From assembly GCA_023438885.1 (NCBI GenBank), contig JAEXPS010000161.1:1-9149 (forward strand): 9,149 bases of DNA. The letters run 5' to 3'. The position numbers were made by a program, and so were the translations under genes. The notes under the pieces are model-generated. The model was not told the origin of the DNA. It made no database searches and worked only from the letters and a program-made list of their open reading frames with translations. Shown here one piece after another: positions 1 through 7,238 of this stretch. The DNA is from Actinomycetes bacterium. GTDB taxonomy: Bacteria > Actinomycetota > Actinomycetes > Actinomycetales > Cellulomonadaceae. Positions within the stretch are counted from its first letter, which is position 1. Every line of letters starts with the position of its first letter.

Positions 1-142
1 ACTGGGCCAGCTCCGCACGGCGGGCCCGCGCGTCGGCCCGCCGCACGCGCTCGTCCGCCCGCCGGGCCGCGAGCGCCCAGGCGAGCGCCGCGCCGAGCGC
101 CAGCCCGACGACCACACCCACGATCAGCGACGTCACGTCCAC
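1..142 (-). CDS. rmuC: RmuC-like DNA recombination protein, N-terminal part (runs off left edge)
   Basis: Only the first 47 codons are present, read leftward from a GTG at 142. The product begins MDVTSLIVGVVVGLALGAAL, one hydrophobic helix at about residues 5-24. An Arg/Ala/Asp/Glu-rich stretch (AARRADERVRRADARARRAE) follows and looks like the start of a coiled coil. A short N-terminus, one membrane anchor and then a long coiled coil is the plan of RmuC, a protein that limits DNA rearrangements and carries a nuclease-like C-terminal domain, not visible here. From general knowledge rmuC often lies near ychF in actinobacteria, which supports the call. In-frame GTGs at 175 and 169 are alternative starts; 142 was chosen because it puts the helix at the extreme N-terminus. 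No clear promoter was seen. Another membrane-anchored coiled-coil protein cannot be excluded. Confidence 0.6.
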   Translation of the reverse strand, partial: MDVTSLIVGVVVGLALGAALAWALAARRADERVRRADARARRAELAQ

Positions 143-179
143 ACCGGCACCGTGCCACCCGCCACCCACACGCACCCCG

Positions 180-209
180 GACAGGGCCGGTCGAGGGAAC
201 GGCCCTGTC
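180..209. promoter_or_regulatory. 10-bp perfect inverted repeat between divergent genes (operator candidate)
   Basis: The arms gacagggccg (180-189) and cggccctgtc (200-209) are exact reverse complements separated by 10 bases, giving a centre spacing of 20 bp or about two helical turns. The repeat lies between the divergent rmuC and ABC transporter starts and reaches the expected -35 region of the ABC promoter. No gene ends here on either strand, so a terminator is unlikely. A dimeric repressor site is the best reading. The binding protein is unknown. Confidence 0.45.
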
Positions 210-227
210 GCGGGCGGGCGGCGTCCC

Positions 228-239
228 TATGCTGACGAG
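228..239 (+). promoter_or_regulatory. -10 box TATGCT for ABC ATPase, leaderless arrangement
   Basis: TATGCT (228-233) fits the actinobacterial TANNNT -10 consensus and ends 6 bases before the GTG at 240. Transcription would start at or next to the start codon. There is no Shine-Dalgarno sequence and no convincing -35 box; at 17-bp spacing the hexamer is ctgtcg (205-210). Confidence 0.5.
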
Positions 240-1007
240 GTGCCGGACTCCCCAGCCCTGACGCTGCGCGGCCTGTGGCGGCGGTTCGGCCAGAAGGTCG
301 CCGTCGCCGGCATCGATCTCGACGTGCCGGCGGGCTCGTTCTACGGCCTCGTCGGCCCCAACGGTGCGGGCAAGACGACCACGCTCCTCATGGCGACCGG
401 CCTGCTGCGCCCTGACGCCGGCACGGTGCTGGTGCAGGGCGTCGACCTGTGGGCCGACCCGGCGACGGGCAAGTCGCTGCTCGGCGTCCTCCCGGACGGC
501 GTGCGGATGTTCGACCGGCTCACCGGCCTCCAGCTCATCACTTACGCCGCGCTGCTCCACGGCCTCGACCGCGACACCGCGGCCTCGCGCGCCCGCGACC
601 TGCTCGGGGCCGTGGACCTCGTCGCCGACGCGGACACCCTCGTCGTCGACTACTCCGCGGGCATGACGAAGAAGGTGGCGCTCGCGTGCGCGCTGGTGCA
701 CGCGCCGCGCCTGCTGGTGCTCGACGAGCCCTTCGAGGCGGTCGACCCGATCTCCGCCGCCAACATCCGGGACATCCTCACCGACTACGTCGCCGGCGGT
801 GGCACGGTGATCGTCTCCTCGCACGTCATGGACCTGGTGCAGCGGATGTGCGACCACGTCGCCGTCATCGCCGGCGGCCGCATCCTCGCCGCCGGCACGC
901 TCGACGAGGTTCGCGCCGGGCTGAGCCTGGAGGACCGGTTCGTCGACCTCGTCGGCGGCCGCCGGGGCGGTGAGGGCCTGGAGTGGTTGCACACCTCGTC
1001 CGCCTGA
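240..1007 (+). CDS. ABC transporter ATP-binding protein (ABC-2/exporter type)
   Basis: A 255-residue cytoplasmic ATPase that would power the membrane protein encoded next. Walker A is GPNGAGKT (39-46). The signature region is YSAGMTKK (138-145), a variant of LSGGQ common in single-ATPase ABC-2 exporters. Walker B is LLVLDEP (158-164), with the catalytic glutamate E163. The D-loop region is EAVDP (166-170) and the switch histidine is H195 in VSSH. The Q-loop position reads VLPDG (83-87), with aspartate where glutamine or glutamate is usual. Length is normal for a single-domain ATPase. The GTG start is supported by the -10 box 6 bases upstream and by the domain starting within the first ten residues. 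The gene overlaps the permease by 25 bases, so the two are probably translationally coupled and form one complex. The substrate cannot be inferred. Confidence 0.92.
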   Translation: MPDSPALTLRGLWRRFGQKVAVAGIDLDVPAGSFYGLVGPNGAGKTTTLLMATGLLRPDAGTVLVQGVDLWADPATGKSLLGVLPDGVRMFDRLTGLQLITYAALLHGLDRDTAASRARDLLGAVDLVADADTLVVDYSAGMTKKVALACALVHAPRLLVLDEPFEAVDPISAANIRDILTDYVAGGGTVIVSSHVMDLVQRMCDHVAVIAGGRILAAGTLDEVRAGLSLEDRFVDLVGGRRGGEGLEWLHTSSA

Positions 1008-2545
1008 AGCTGCGGCTGACGGTCAACGGCCTCAAGCGCAGCGTCTGGATGGCCGTCGGCTTCGCGGTGGCCGCCCTCTACGGGTTCGGCGTGCTCGTCA
1101 TGGTCCTGTCGGCGCTGGGGTACGTCTCGACGCAGCCGTTCGAGCTGCGCGAGCTGGTCGGCGTCTTCGTCGGCGCGAGCCTGGTGCTCGCGTGGTGGCT
1201 GGTGCCCCTGGTGGCCTTCGGCCTGGACGCGACCGTGGACCCCGCACGGTTCGCCACGTTCCCGGTGCGCCGCCGCTCGCTGCTCCTCGGCCTGACGATC
1301 GCCGGCATGCTCGGGCTGCCCGGTGTCCTGACGGTGCTGGGGTCCTTCGGGTCGGTGGTGCTGTGGCGGCCGGAGCCCGCGGCTGCGGCCGCGGGCGTCC
1401 TCGGCGCGGCTTTGGGGGTGCTGACCTGCATCGTCGGCTCCCGCGCGCTGACCACGGTCCTCACCCCGCTGGTGGTCAAGCGGAAGGTGCGCGAGATCGG
1501 GCTCGCGCTGCTCCTGGTGCCGCTCGTGGTCGTCGGGCCCGTGCTGTCGCGGATCCTGCCGAAGGGCTTCGACATCCGTGACGCGGAGCTGGGCCCCGCC
1601 GTGACCGTCGTCGGCTGGACGCCGCTGGGGGCGCCGTGGGCCATCGCCCCGGACGTGGCCGCCGAACGATGGGCGCAGGCCGGCGGGCGCCTCCTCGTCT
1701 CGACCGCGACGATCGCCCTCCTGGCCTGGGCCTGGAGCGCGTCGCTGGGCCATGCGCTCACCGAGCCGGCACGGGACTCGACGAGGCAGCGCACGCGCGG
1801 GCTCGGCCTGTTCGGCAGGCTGCCCTCGTCGCCGGTCGGTGCGGTGACCGCGCGCTGCCTGACGTACTGGGCGCGCGACCCGCGCTACGCGATGGCGGTG
1901 GTGCTGGTGCCGGCGGTGCCGGTGGTCTTCACGCTCGTCGACCCGCGCGGGTCGCTGGTGCTGCTCGCCGCTCCGCTCGGTGGGTTCCTCATGGGCTGGG
2001 GAATCTCGGCCGACGTCGCCTACGACGGCACCGCGTACTGGATGCACGCCGCCTCTCCGCTGCGAGGCGCTGCCGACCGCTGGGGTCGCGCCCTGGCCGC
2101 GGGCTCGCTCGGCGTGGTGGTGGTCGTGGCGCTGGCAGTGGCATGCGGGTTCGCCGGGCACCGGCCGGAGACGATCCCCGCGCTGCTGGGTGCCGGCCTC
2201 GGCACCCTCGGCACCGCCCTCGGAGTCTCGTCGGTCGCCTCGGCGCTCGTCGTCTACCCGGTGCGCCAGCCGGGCGACAACCCGTTCTCGACGAGGCAGG
2301 GCGCCACCATGCCGGCGATGCTGACGCAGCTCGCCGGCTGGACCTGCGTCGCCCTGCTCGCGTCGCCGACGATCGTCCTGACGGTCACCGCCATCGCCGG
2401 GCGGCAGGACTGGGCGGGATGGGCCGCGCTCCTCGTCGGGCCCCTGCTCGGAGCCGTGGTGCTGGCGGTCGGCGCCCGGCTCGGCGGCCGCCTGCTGGAG
2501 CGCACGTCGCCGGACCTGCTGCGCCGCCTGCTGGCGATGACGTAG
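983..2545 (+). CDS. 12-helix ABC transporter permease
   Basis: A 520-residue integral membrane protein and likely partner of the upstream ATPase. Hydrophobic segments lie at about 21-46, 58-81, 99-121, 133-153, 171-191, 236-254, 303-319, 323-343, 369-391, 398-424, 449-472 and 478-500. They fall into two groups of six separated by a charged loop (about 256-300), suggesting two fused permease halves in one chain; that would explain a single permease gene. The GTG at 983 was chosen because GAGGG (972-976) sits 6 bases upstream and the start lies inside the end of the ATPase gene, as is usual for coupled pairs. The protein ends in a basic, arginine-rich tail. It is not assignable to a named exporter: ABC-2 type fold is inferred from topology and neighbour. 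Drug, lipid or peptide export are all possible. Confidence 0.85.
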   Translation: MVAHLVRLKLRLTVNGLKRSVWMAVGFAVAALYGFGVLVMVLSALGYVSTQPFELRELVGVFVGASLVLAWWLVPLVAFGLDATVDPARFATFPVRRRSLLLGLTIAGMLGLPGVLTVLGSFGSVVLWRPEPAAAAAGVLGAALGVLTCIVGSRALTTVLTPLVVKRKVREIGLALLLVPLVVVGPVLSRILPKGFDIRDAELGPAVTVVGWTPLGAPWAIAPDVAAERWAQAGGRLLVSTATIALLAWAWSASLGHALTEPARDSTRQRTRGLGLFGRLPSSPVGAVTARCLTYWARDPRYAMAVVLVPAVPVVFTLVDPRGSLVLLAAPLGGFLMGWGISADVAYDGTAYWMHAASPLRGAADRWGRALAAGSLGVVVVVALAVACGFAGHRPETIPALLGAGLGTLGTALGVSSVASALVVYPVRQPGDNPFSTRQGATMPAMLTQLAGWTCVALLASPTIVLTVTAIAGRQDWAGWAALLVGPLLGAVVLAVGARLGGRLLERTSPDLLRRLLAMT

Positions 2546-2558
2546 CCGGACCCGCCCG

Positions 2559-2572
2559 TAGACTCGGCCGAC
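2559..2572 (+). promoter_or_regulatory. -10 box TAGACT for ychF, leaderless arrangement
   Basis: TAGACT (2559-2564) is followed by 8 bases and then the GTG of ychF at 2573. A weak -35 (atgacg, 2537-2542, spacer 16) overlaps the end of the permease gene. No Shine-Dalgarno sequence precedes the GTG. ychF may therefore be transcribed independently although it starts only 27 bases after the permease stop. Confidence 0.5.
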
Positions 2573-3646
<1,074 letters not shown>

Positions 3647-3690
3647 GCAGATCTTCGCGCGGGTAAGGCCGGACCATCGTGCGCTCGTCG

Positions 3691-3702
3691 TAGGGTCGCC
3701 TC
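3691..3702 (+). promoter_or_regulatory. -10 box TAGGGT for the phosphatase gene, leaderless arrangement
   Basis: TAGGGT (3691-3696) ends 6 bases before the GTG at 3703. There is no Shine-Dalgarno sequence and no recognisable -35 box. The promoter lies inside the putative cassette, so the phosphatase would be expressed independently of ychF. Confidence 0.5.
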
Positions 3703-4437
3703 GTGCGTGCGCTGACCGTCGACGGACTGGTGAACGCGCGCGACCTGGGCGGCCTGCCGCTCGGCGGCGGCGGCACCACCCCGTACGGGGTGTTCTTCCG
3801 GTCCGAGAACGTCGACGCGGTCACTGTCCAGGGGTGGGACCAGCTGTACTCCCTCGGCATCCGCACGGTCGTCGACCTGCGGCGGGACGCCGAACGGGAA
3901 CGGGACCAGCGCCGTCGACCCGAGTGGCTGGCCACCGCGCACGTCGACCTGGACGGGCTGGAGAACGTCGAGTTCTGGCGCGACTACGCCGGACCCGGTC
4001 TGTGGGGAACGGCGGCCTACTTCCTGCCGCACCTCGCCGCGATGCCTGAGCGGGCCGGCGCCGCGCTCGCCGCGGTCGCCGCCGCCGACGAGGGAGGTGT
4101 CCTCTTCCACTGCATGTCCGGCCGCGACCGAACGGGACTCGTGGCGATGCTGCTGCTCAGTGTGATCGGCGCGGAACAGGACGCGATCGTCGACGACTAC
4201 CTCGAGTCTGTCCGGAACGCCGATGCGCTCGCCCGTGCCACCGGGCGCGAGAACGACGAGCCGGCGCGGGAGGCGATCCTGGCCAGACGTGGATCGACCA
4301 CGGAGCAGGCGTTCCGGGACGCGCTCGCGGGCCTGGACGTCGCTGCGTTCCTGACCGTAGCGAGGTTGTCGGAGAGCACCGTGCAGCGCCTCAGGACGTG
4401 GCGGGCCCCGGTCGTCGCCGCCGACCTCTCCCGTTGA
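3703..4437 (+). CDS. Tyrosine-protein phosphatase (Y_phosphatase3-type, HCX5R)
   Basis: A 244-residue cytoplasmic protein with the cysteine-phosphatase loop HCMSGRDRTG (136-145); the nucleophile would be C137 and the phosphate-binding arginine R143. The N-terminal NARDLGG (11-17), then FFRSENVD (31-38) and GIRTVVDLR (52-60), match bacterial protein tyrosine phosphatases related to MptpB/IphP, which typically start with N-x-RDLGG. The TVVDLR segment is the usual site of the general acid or structural aspartate in this group. It probably removes phosphate from tyrosine (possibly also serine or threonine, or phosphoinositide) groups; the substrate is unknown. No signal peptide is present. About 26 of 244 codons end in A or T by hand count (about 11%), versus about 4% in ychF, and rare codons AGA, AGG, TTG and GTA occur. 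The gene sits between the two ychF-tail repeats. Its stop codon lies in a 5-bp hairpin (4432-4446) that abuts the right repeat. Confidence 0.88.
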   Translation: MRALTVDGLVNARDLGGLPLGGGGTTPYGVFFRSENVDAVTVQGWDQLYSLGIRTVVDLRRDAERERDQRRRPEWLATAHVDLDGLENVEFWRDYAGPGLWGTAAYFLPHLAAMPERAGAALAAVAAADEGGVLFHCMSGRDRTGLVAMLLLSVIGAEQDAIVDDYLESVRNADALARATGRENDEPAREAILARRGSTTEQAFRDALAGLDVAAFLTVARLSESTVQRLRTWRAPVVAADLSR

Positions 4438-4446
4438 TCGGCAACG

Positions 4447-4475
4447 CGACGTGGTGGAGTTCCGCTTCAACGTCT
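4447..4475 (+). repeat. Right 29-bp direct repeat (displaced ychF tail)
   Basis: This matches 3616-3644 at 27 of 29 bases, with differences at 4466 (t for g) and 4474 (c for g). Similarity begins abruptly at 4447; the bases just before it do not match ychF. After the repeat the copies diverge (TGA versus TAG, then unrelated sequence). Confidence 0.9.
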
Positions 4476-4477
4476 GA
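4447..4477 (+). pseudogene. ychF: Orphan 3' remnant of ychF
   Basis: Read in frame from 4448 this encodes DVVEFRFNV and then TGA. The intact gene ends DVVEFRVNV and then TAG. The FNV ending agrees with the family (E. coli YchF ends LFNV, from memory). The remnant is therefore plausibly the original chromosomal end of ychF, pushed downstream by insertion. It has no start codon and no ribosome binding site, and is not expected to be translated alone. Confidence 0.6.
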
Positions 4478-4640
4478 GCTCAGCTCCGCACGTCGATCTG
4501 CTCACACGCGACCGTCACACCCGGCGCGCGGCGGAGCGGTTCTCGTCCTGCGTGTACGGCCGTGGGCTGGGCTGTCGACGTGAAGCCCCTGCCCGCCCGA
4601 CGACCCCGCACCTCGCCGTCGGTGCAGCCGCGGGTTGGCT

Positions 4641-4664
4641 CGACAGGCACCCGACAGAATCGGG
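4641..4664 (+). promoter_or_regulatory. Small repeats upstream of the AraC-type regulator
   Basis: The 246 bases between the ychF remnant and the AraC start contain no gene and no strong promoter match. They do hold cgacag twice, 11 bp apart (4641-4646 and 4652-4657). They also hold a 5-bp inverted repeat, cccga (4650-4654) and tcggg (4660-4664). Direct repeats about one helical turn apart are typical of AraC-family sites, so this could be an autoregulatory operator; the repeats are short enough to be chance. Confidence 0.2.
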
Positions 4665-4711
4665 CACGGCTGGTCGGGCGGGCCGGTGGCACGCGGGACG
4701 AGGGTGGGGCC

Positions 4712-4718
4712 GAAGGGG
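4712..4718 (+). promoter_or_regulatory. Ribosome binding site that sets the AraC-type start
   Basis: GAAGGGG lies 5 bases before the ATG at 4724. This favours that ATG over the in-frame upstream GTGs, which would add up to 54 arginine- and proline-rich residues with no domain. Confidence 0.7.
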
Positions 4719-4723
4719 TGATC

Positions 4724-5590
4724 ATGATCGAGGACCTCAACCGCCTGGTCGACGAGATCGAGCGCAACCTCGTCGACGAGATCGATGTCGACAGGTTCGC
4801 GGCCGACGCGGGAACGACGAGCTATCACCTGCGTCGGATGTTCTCGTCGCTGGCGGGCATGCCGGTGTCGGAGTACGTGCGCCGCCGCCGGATGACCGTC
4901 GCGGCGTCGGACGTGATCGGCGGCGAGGACCTCCTCACCATCGCCGTGCGCTTCGGGTACGGCTCGGTCGAAGCCTTCGGCCGGGCGTTCCGCTCGGTGC
5001 ACGGCGTGAGCCACGGCGAGGTTCGCCGCGACGGCGGCCCCCTTCGCACGCAACCCACCCTCAGGTTCCGCCTGACTGTCGAAGGAAGCTCCGCCATGGA
5101 CGCCTGCATCATCGAACGGCCCGCCTTCCGCCTGCTCGGCCACGCCGCCCGCGTGCCGCTGATCCACGAGGGAACGAACCCTCAGATCCAGCAGCTGATC
5201 GCCTCGCTGCCTGCCGAGGAGCACGAACGACTCAAGGCTCTGGGCACCACCGAGCCGCGGGGCCTGCTGCAGGTCAGCGCCGACGTCGATCCCGACTACA
5301 CCGAGGGAAGCGAGCTGACCTACCTCCACGGTGTCGCAGTCGACGCGGACGTCCACCCGCCGGCCGGGCTGGATGTGATCAGCGTCGAGGCCGGGATGTG
5401 GGTCGTGTTCCGAACGTCAGGTGAGCACCCCGCCGCGCTCCAGCAGGCGTACGCGGCGTCGGCGGCCGAATGGTTCCCGTCCAACCCGTGGCGGCTGCGA
5501 CCGGGACCGTCGATCGTGGCGGTGATCGACCGTGCGGCGGACTTCAGCACGGCGACCTGCGACCTGTGGTTCCCCGTCGAGCGGGCCTGA
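4724..5590 (+). CDS. AraC-family regulator with C-terminal GyrI-like effector-binding domain
   Basis: A 288-residue predicted transcription factor. The N-terminal half is an AraC/XylS DNA-binding domain. Its first helix-turn-helix is at about 21-43 (DVDRFAADAGTTSYHLRRMF) and its second at about 69-92, with the family signature IAVRFGYGSVEAFGRAFRSVHGVS (73-96). Residues about 126-288 resemble the GyrI-like small-molecule-binding domain also found in Rob and BmrR, beginning CIIERPAFRLLGHA and ending with a DLWFPV strand. The order, HTH first and sensor last, is like Rob. It probably responds to a hydrophobic or cationic small molecule; the ligand is unknown. The start is the ATG with a good ribosome binding site; the longer in-frame reading from 4562 is rejected. 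It converges on the DUF1801 gene with a 15-base gap. About 10% of codons end in A or T, like the phosphatase gene. Confidence 0.88.
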   Translation: MIEDLNRLVDEIERNLVDEIDVDRFAADAGTTSYHLRRMFSSLAGMPVSEYVRRRRMTVAASDVIGGEDLLTIAVRFGYGSVEAFGRAFRSVHGVSHGEVRRDGGPLRTQPTLRFRLTVEGSSAMDACIIERPAFRLLGHAARVPLIHEGTNPQIQQLIASLPAEEHERLKALGTTEPRGLLQVSADVDPDYTEGSELTYLHGVAVDADVHPPAGLDVISVEAGMWVVFRTSGEHPAALQQAYAASAAEWFPSNPWRLRPGPSIVAVIDRAADFSTATCDLWFPVERA

Positions 5591-5605
5591 CGAGCAGCCG
5601 CGGCG

Positions 5606-6049
5606 TCAGCCGGCGGCGCGGCGCACCAGCTGCGCGATGCGCTCCTCGACGTCCGCGGTGATCTCGGTGATCGCGTACGCCGTGGGCCACATGGCGCCGT
5701 CGTCCAGCCGTGCCTTGTCGCTGAACCCGAGGGTCGCGTAGCGGGTCTTGAACTTCGCCGCTGTCTGTACGAACAGCACCACCTCGCCCTCGAGCGCGTA
5801 AGCCGGCATGCCGTACCAGAGCTTCGGAGCCAGGCGCGGTGCGGCGGCCGTGACGATCGAGTGGACGGTCTCGGCAATGCGCCGATCGTCGGGCGGCATC
5901 TCGGCGATCTTGTCGAGCACACCCCGCGCAGCCTCGGCCGCCTTCTCGGCCGCGGAGGCGTTCCTGGCGGCGGCCTTGGCCTCCTTGGCTCGTTCCTTCA
6001 TCGCGGCGCGCTCGTCGGCGGTGAAGGTGCCCTGGTTCTCGGTGACCAT
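5606..6049 (-). CDS. DUF1801 (YdhG-like) protein
   Basis: A 147-residue predicted soluble protein. Residues about 11-43 form an Ala/Lys/Glu-rich helix (ERAAMKERAKEAKAAARN and onward). The DUF1801 core spans about 58-135 and carries the recognisable WYGMPAYAL (78-86), FKTRYATLGF (100-109) and WPTAYAI (121-127). DUF1801/YdhG proteins share a small fold with frataxin-like iron chaperones and some bind small ligands, but a precise function is not established here. The start ATG (6049) has GGAGAG 6 bases upstream on the minus strand. It is convergent with the AraC-type gene and divergent from the methyltransferase. A functional link to the AraC-type regulator is possible from position only. Confidence 0.85.
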   Translation of the reverse strand: MVTENQGTFTADERAAMKERAKEAKAAARNASAAEKAAEAARGVLDKIAEMPPDDRRIAETVHSIVTAAAPRLAPKLWYGMPAYALEGEVVLFVQTAAKFKTRYATLGFSDKARLDDGAMWPTAYAITEITADVEERIAQLVRRAAG

Positions 6050-6088
6050 GTCGGTCTCTCCACGTCGGTGACGGGTGGTGGATGCAGT

Positions 6089-6113
6089 GGCACGTTAGGT
6101 GGGGAACCGTGCC
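6089..6113 (-). promoter_or_regulatory. Candidate DUF1801 promoter with overlapping inverted repeat
   Basis: On the minus strand TAACGT (6097 to 6092) fits the TANNNT -10 box and would give a leader of about 35 bases. It overlaps an inverted repeat with arms ggcacg (6089-6094) and cgtgcc (6108-6113), which extends by two more pairs (tt/aa) if one base is bulged. The overlap suggests possible repression, but no -35 is clear. Confidence 0.3.
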
Positions 6114-6226
6114 GCCGCACCCGCTGGCCGCCGGGCACACCGCCCGCGAGCCGGGACTCGTGAGCGCCCGTCGTGGCACAGGTCCACGTGGCGGTCGCCA
6201 ACTCGGCGGCGCGCCGCGGCGGCGCC

Positions 6227-6238
6227 TAGCGTCGAACC
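6227..6238 (+). promoter_or_regulatory. -10 box TAGCGT for the methyltransferase, leaderless arrangement
   Basis: TAGCGT (6227-6232) ends 6 bases before the GTG at 6239. No Shine-Dalgarno sequence is present. The upstream region is extremely GC-rich and shows no clear -35. Confidence 0.5.
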
Positions 6239-6976
6239 GTGACCCGACGCCTCTCCGACGCCGATCGCGCCGCCCTCTACGACCTCGAGAACCACTGGGC
6301 CGCGGACGACGACTTCTTCGTCGCCCTGGCCGGCGAACACCCCGGCTCGCGCATCCTCGACCTGGGCTGTGGCACCGGGCGGCTGACGGCGGCGCTGGCC
6401 CGGCAGGGCCACCGGGTCACGGGCGTCGATCCGGACGCGGCGGCGATCGAGCGGGCGCGCTCGCAGCCCTGGGCGCAGCGGGTGCGGTGGGTCGTGGGCG
6501 ACTCCCGCGCCGTCGAGGGGCGGTTCGACCTGGTGCTGATGACCTCGCACGTCGCGCAGGCGATCTGGCGTGACGACGAGTGGGCCCGCACCCTGCGTGA
6601 CGTGCGCGCAGTGCTGGGAGACGAAGGGCGCCTGGCCTTCGACTCCCGCGACCCCGCGGCCCGGGCGTGGGAGGCGTGGAACCCCGTCGACTCGCGGGGG
6701 ACCGTGGAGCTGCCGGACGGCACCGCGGTGGAGGGGTGGTACGAGGTGCTGGACGTGGACGACGGCCGCGTCACCTTCGTCGATCACGCCCTGCTGCCGG
6801 ACGGGTCCGACGACGCCGCCACCGCCACCCTCGCGTTCCGCACCCAGGCCGAGCTGACGCGGGACGTCGAGGCTGCCGGGTTCGCCGTCGAGGCCGTCTA
6901 CGGCGGCTGGCGCCGCGAGCCGGTGGGGGCGGGCGCCGGAGAGCTGGTGCTGCTCGCGGCCGCACCGCTCGGCTGA
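6239..6976 (+). CDS. Class I SAM-dependent methyltransferase
   Basis: A 245-residue cytoplasmic protein with a Rossmann-type methyltransferase domain. Motif I is ILDLGCGTGRLT (39-50). The acidic residue that contacts the ribose of S-adenosylmethionine is D64 in GVDPD (62-66). VVGDSR follows in the motif II region, then FDLVLMTSHVAQAI in the motif III/IV region. The C-terminal third (after VDSRGTVELPDGTAVEGWYEV) is a beta-rich cap as in small-molecule methyltransferases of the Methyltransf_25/11 type. The substrate cannot be inferred and no biosynthetic neighbours are present. The gene appears to be a single transcription unit, between a divergent gene upstream and a terminator downstream. The GTG start is supported by the -10 box and by the absence of an alternative near the domain start. 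Confidence 0.9.
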   Translation: MTRRLSDADRAALYDLENHWAADDDFFVALAGEHPGSRILDLGCGTGRLTAALARQGHRVTGVDPDAAAIERARSQPWAQRVRWVVGDSRAVEGRFDLVLMTSHVAQAIWRDDEWARTLRDVRAVLGDEGRLAFDSRDPAARAWEAWNPVDSRGTVELPDGTAVEGWYEVLDVDDGRVTFVDHALLPDGSDDAATATLAFRTQAELTRDVEAAGFAVEAVYGGWRREPVGAGAGELVLLAAAPLG

Positions 6977-6996
6977 TGCCTGCAGCCGCCCGCGGT

Positions 6997-7017
6997 GCGG
7001 GGTCCGACCCCGTGTTT
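6997..7017 (+). terminator. Probable intrinsic terminator after the methyltransferase
   Basis: CGGGGT (6998-7003) pairs perfectly with ACCCCG (7007-7012) around a 3-base loop, and tgttt follows (7013-7017). It lies 21 bases after the methyltransferase stop. The T-tract is short, as is common in high-GC genomes. Confidence 0.55.
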
Positions 7018-7143
7018 CCTGCGTGTTACGGGTTTCTCAGGGGAAGTCTCACCAGGCGGAGGAATCCGTTCCGGGCAGTATCGATCTCGTAACGATTCGA
7101 AGCCCATGCCCGACCTGTCCGATTCGTCCCATCTAGAGGTCGC

Positions 7144-7171
7144 TAGCGTTTGATCAACCTGTGGTGGATCA
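7144..7171 (+). promoter_or_regulatory. Candidate promoter and palindromic operator of the binding-protein gene
   Basis: TAGCGT (7144-7149) is a good -10 box; the start site would be near 7155, giving a leader of about 83 bases. Just after it, arms tgatcaacc (7151-7159) and ggtggatca (7163-7171) form an inverted repeat with 8 of 9 pairs and a 3-base spacer. The left arm also contains most of the perfect 8-bp palindrome ttgatcaa (7150-7157). A repressor site covering the start of transcription would suit a substrate-inducible importer. The remaining stretch from 7018 to 7143 shows no gene, only a 7-bp direct repeat cgattcg at 7093-7099 and 7120-7126. Confidence 0.4.
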
Positions 7172-7228
7172 GTGCCTCCGCACGGCCCTTCGTCGGTCCG
7201 CGTGGTCGTCCCGCCCTGTCCCTTCCCT

Positions 7229-7234
7229 GGAGGA
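7229..7234 (+). promoter_or_regulatory. Ribosome binding site that sets the TTG start of the binding protein
   Basis: GGAGGA lies 4 bases before a TTG at 7239, and the product from that TTG is a textbook lipoprotein signal peptide. This outweighs the in-frame GTG at 7161, which has no ribosome binding site and would bury the signal peptide. Confidence 0.75.
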
Positions 7235-7238
7235 ACCC

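Noticed and set aside
1777..2299. 13-bp exact repeat ctcgacgaggcag inside the permease gene (1777-1789 and 2287-2299)
   Set aside because: The two copies encode STRQ at non-equivalent places in the two halves of the protein. Built from preferred codons, this is probably chance.
3647..3702. Search for a terminator after ychF
   Set aside because: No stable stem followed by T residues is visible in this gap.
4562..4723. Upstream extension of the AraC-type gene
   Set aside because: The extra 54 residues are Arg/Pro/Gly-rich without a domain, and the ribosome binding site at 4712-4718 points to the ATG at 4724.
4720..4729. Perfect 10-bp palindrome gatcatgatc over the AraC-type start codon
   Set aside because: It is formed by the start codon and ATC codons and is too short to claim as an operator without comparison.
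6206..6217. Perfect 12-bp palindrome gcggcgcgccgc upstream of the methyltransferase
   Set aside because: It consists only of G and C in an extremely GC-rich spacer, where such palindromes are expected by chance.
7161..7238. Upstream GTG start for the binding protein
   Set aside because: It would place 26 residues before the signal peptide and has no ribosome binding site.
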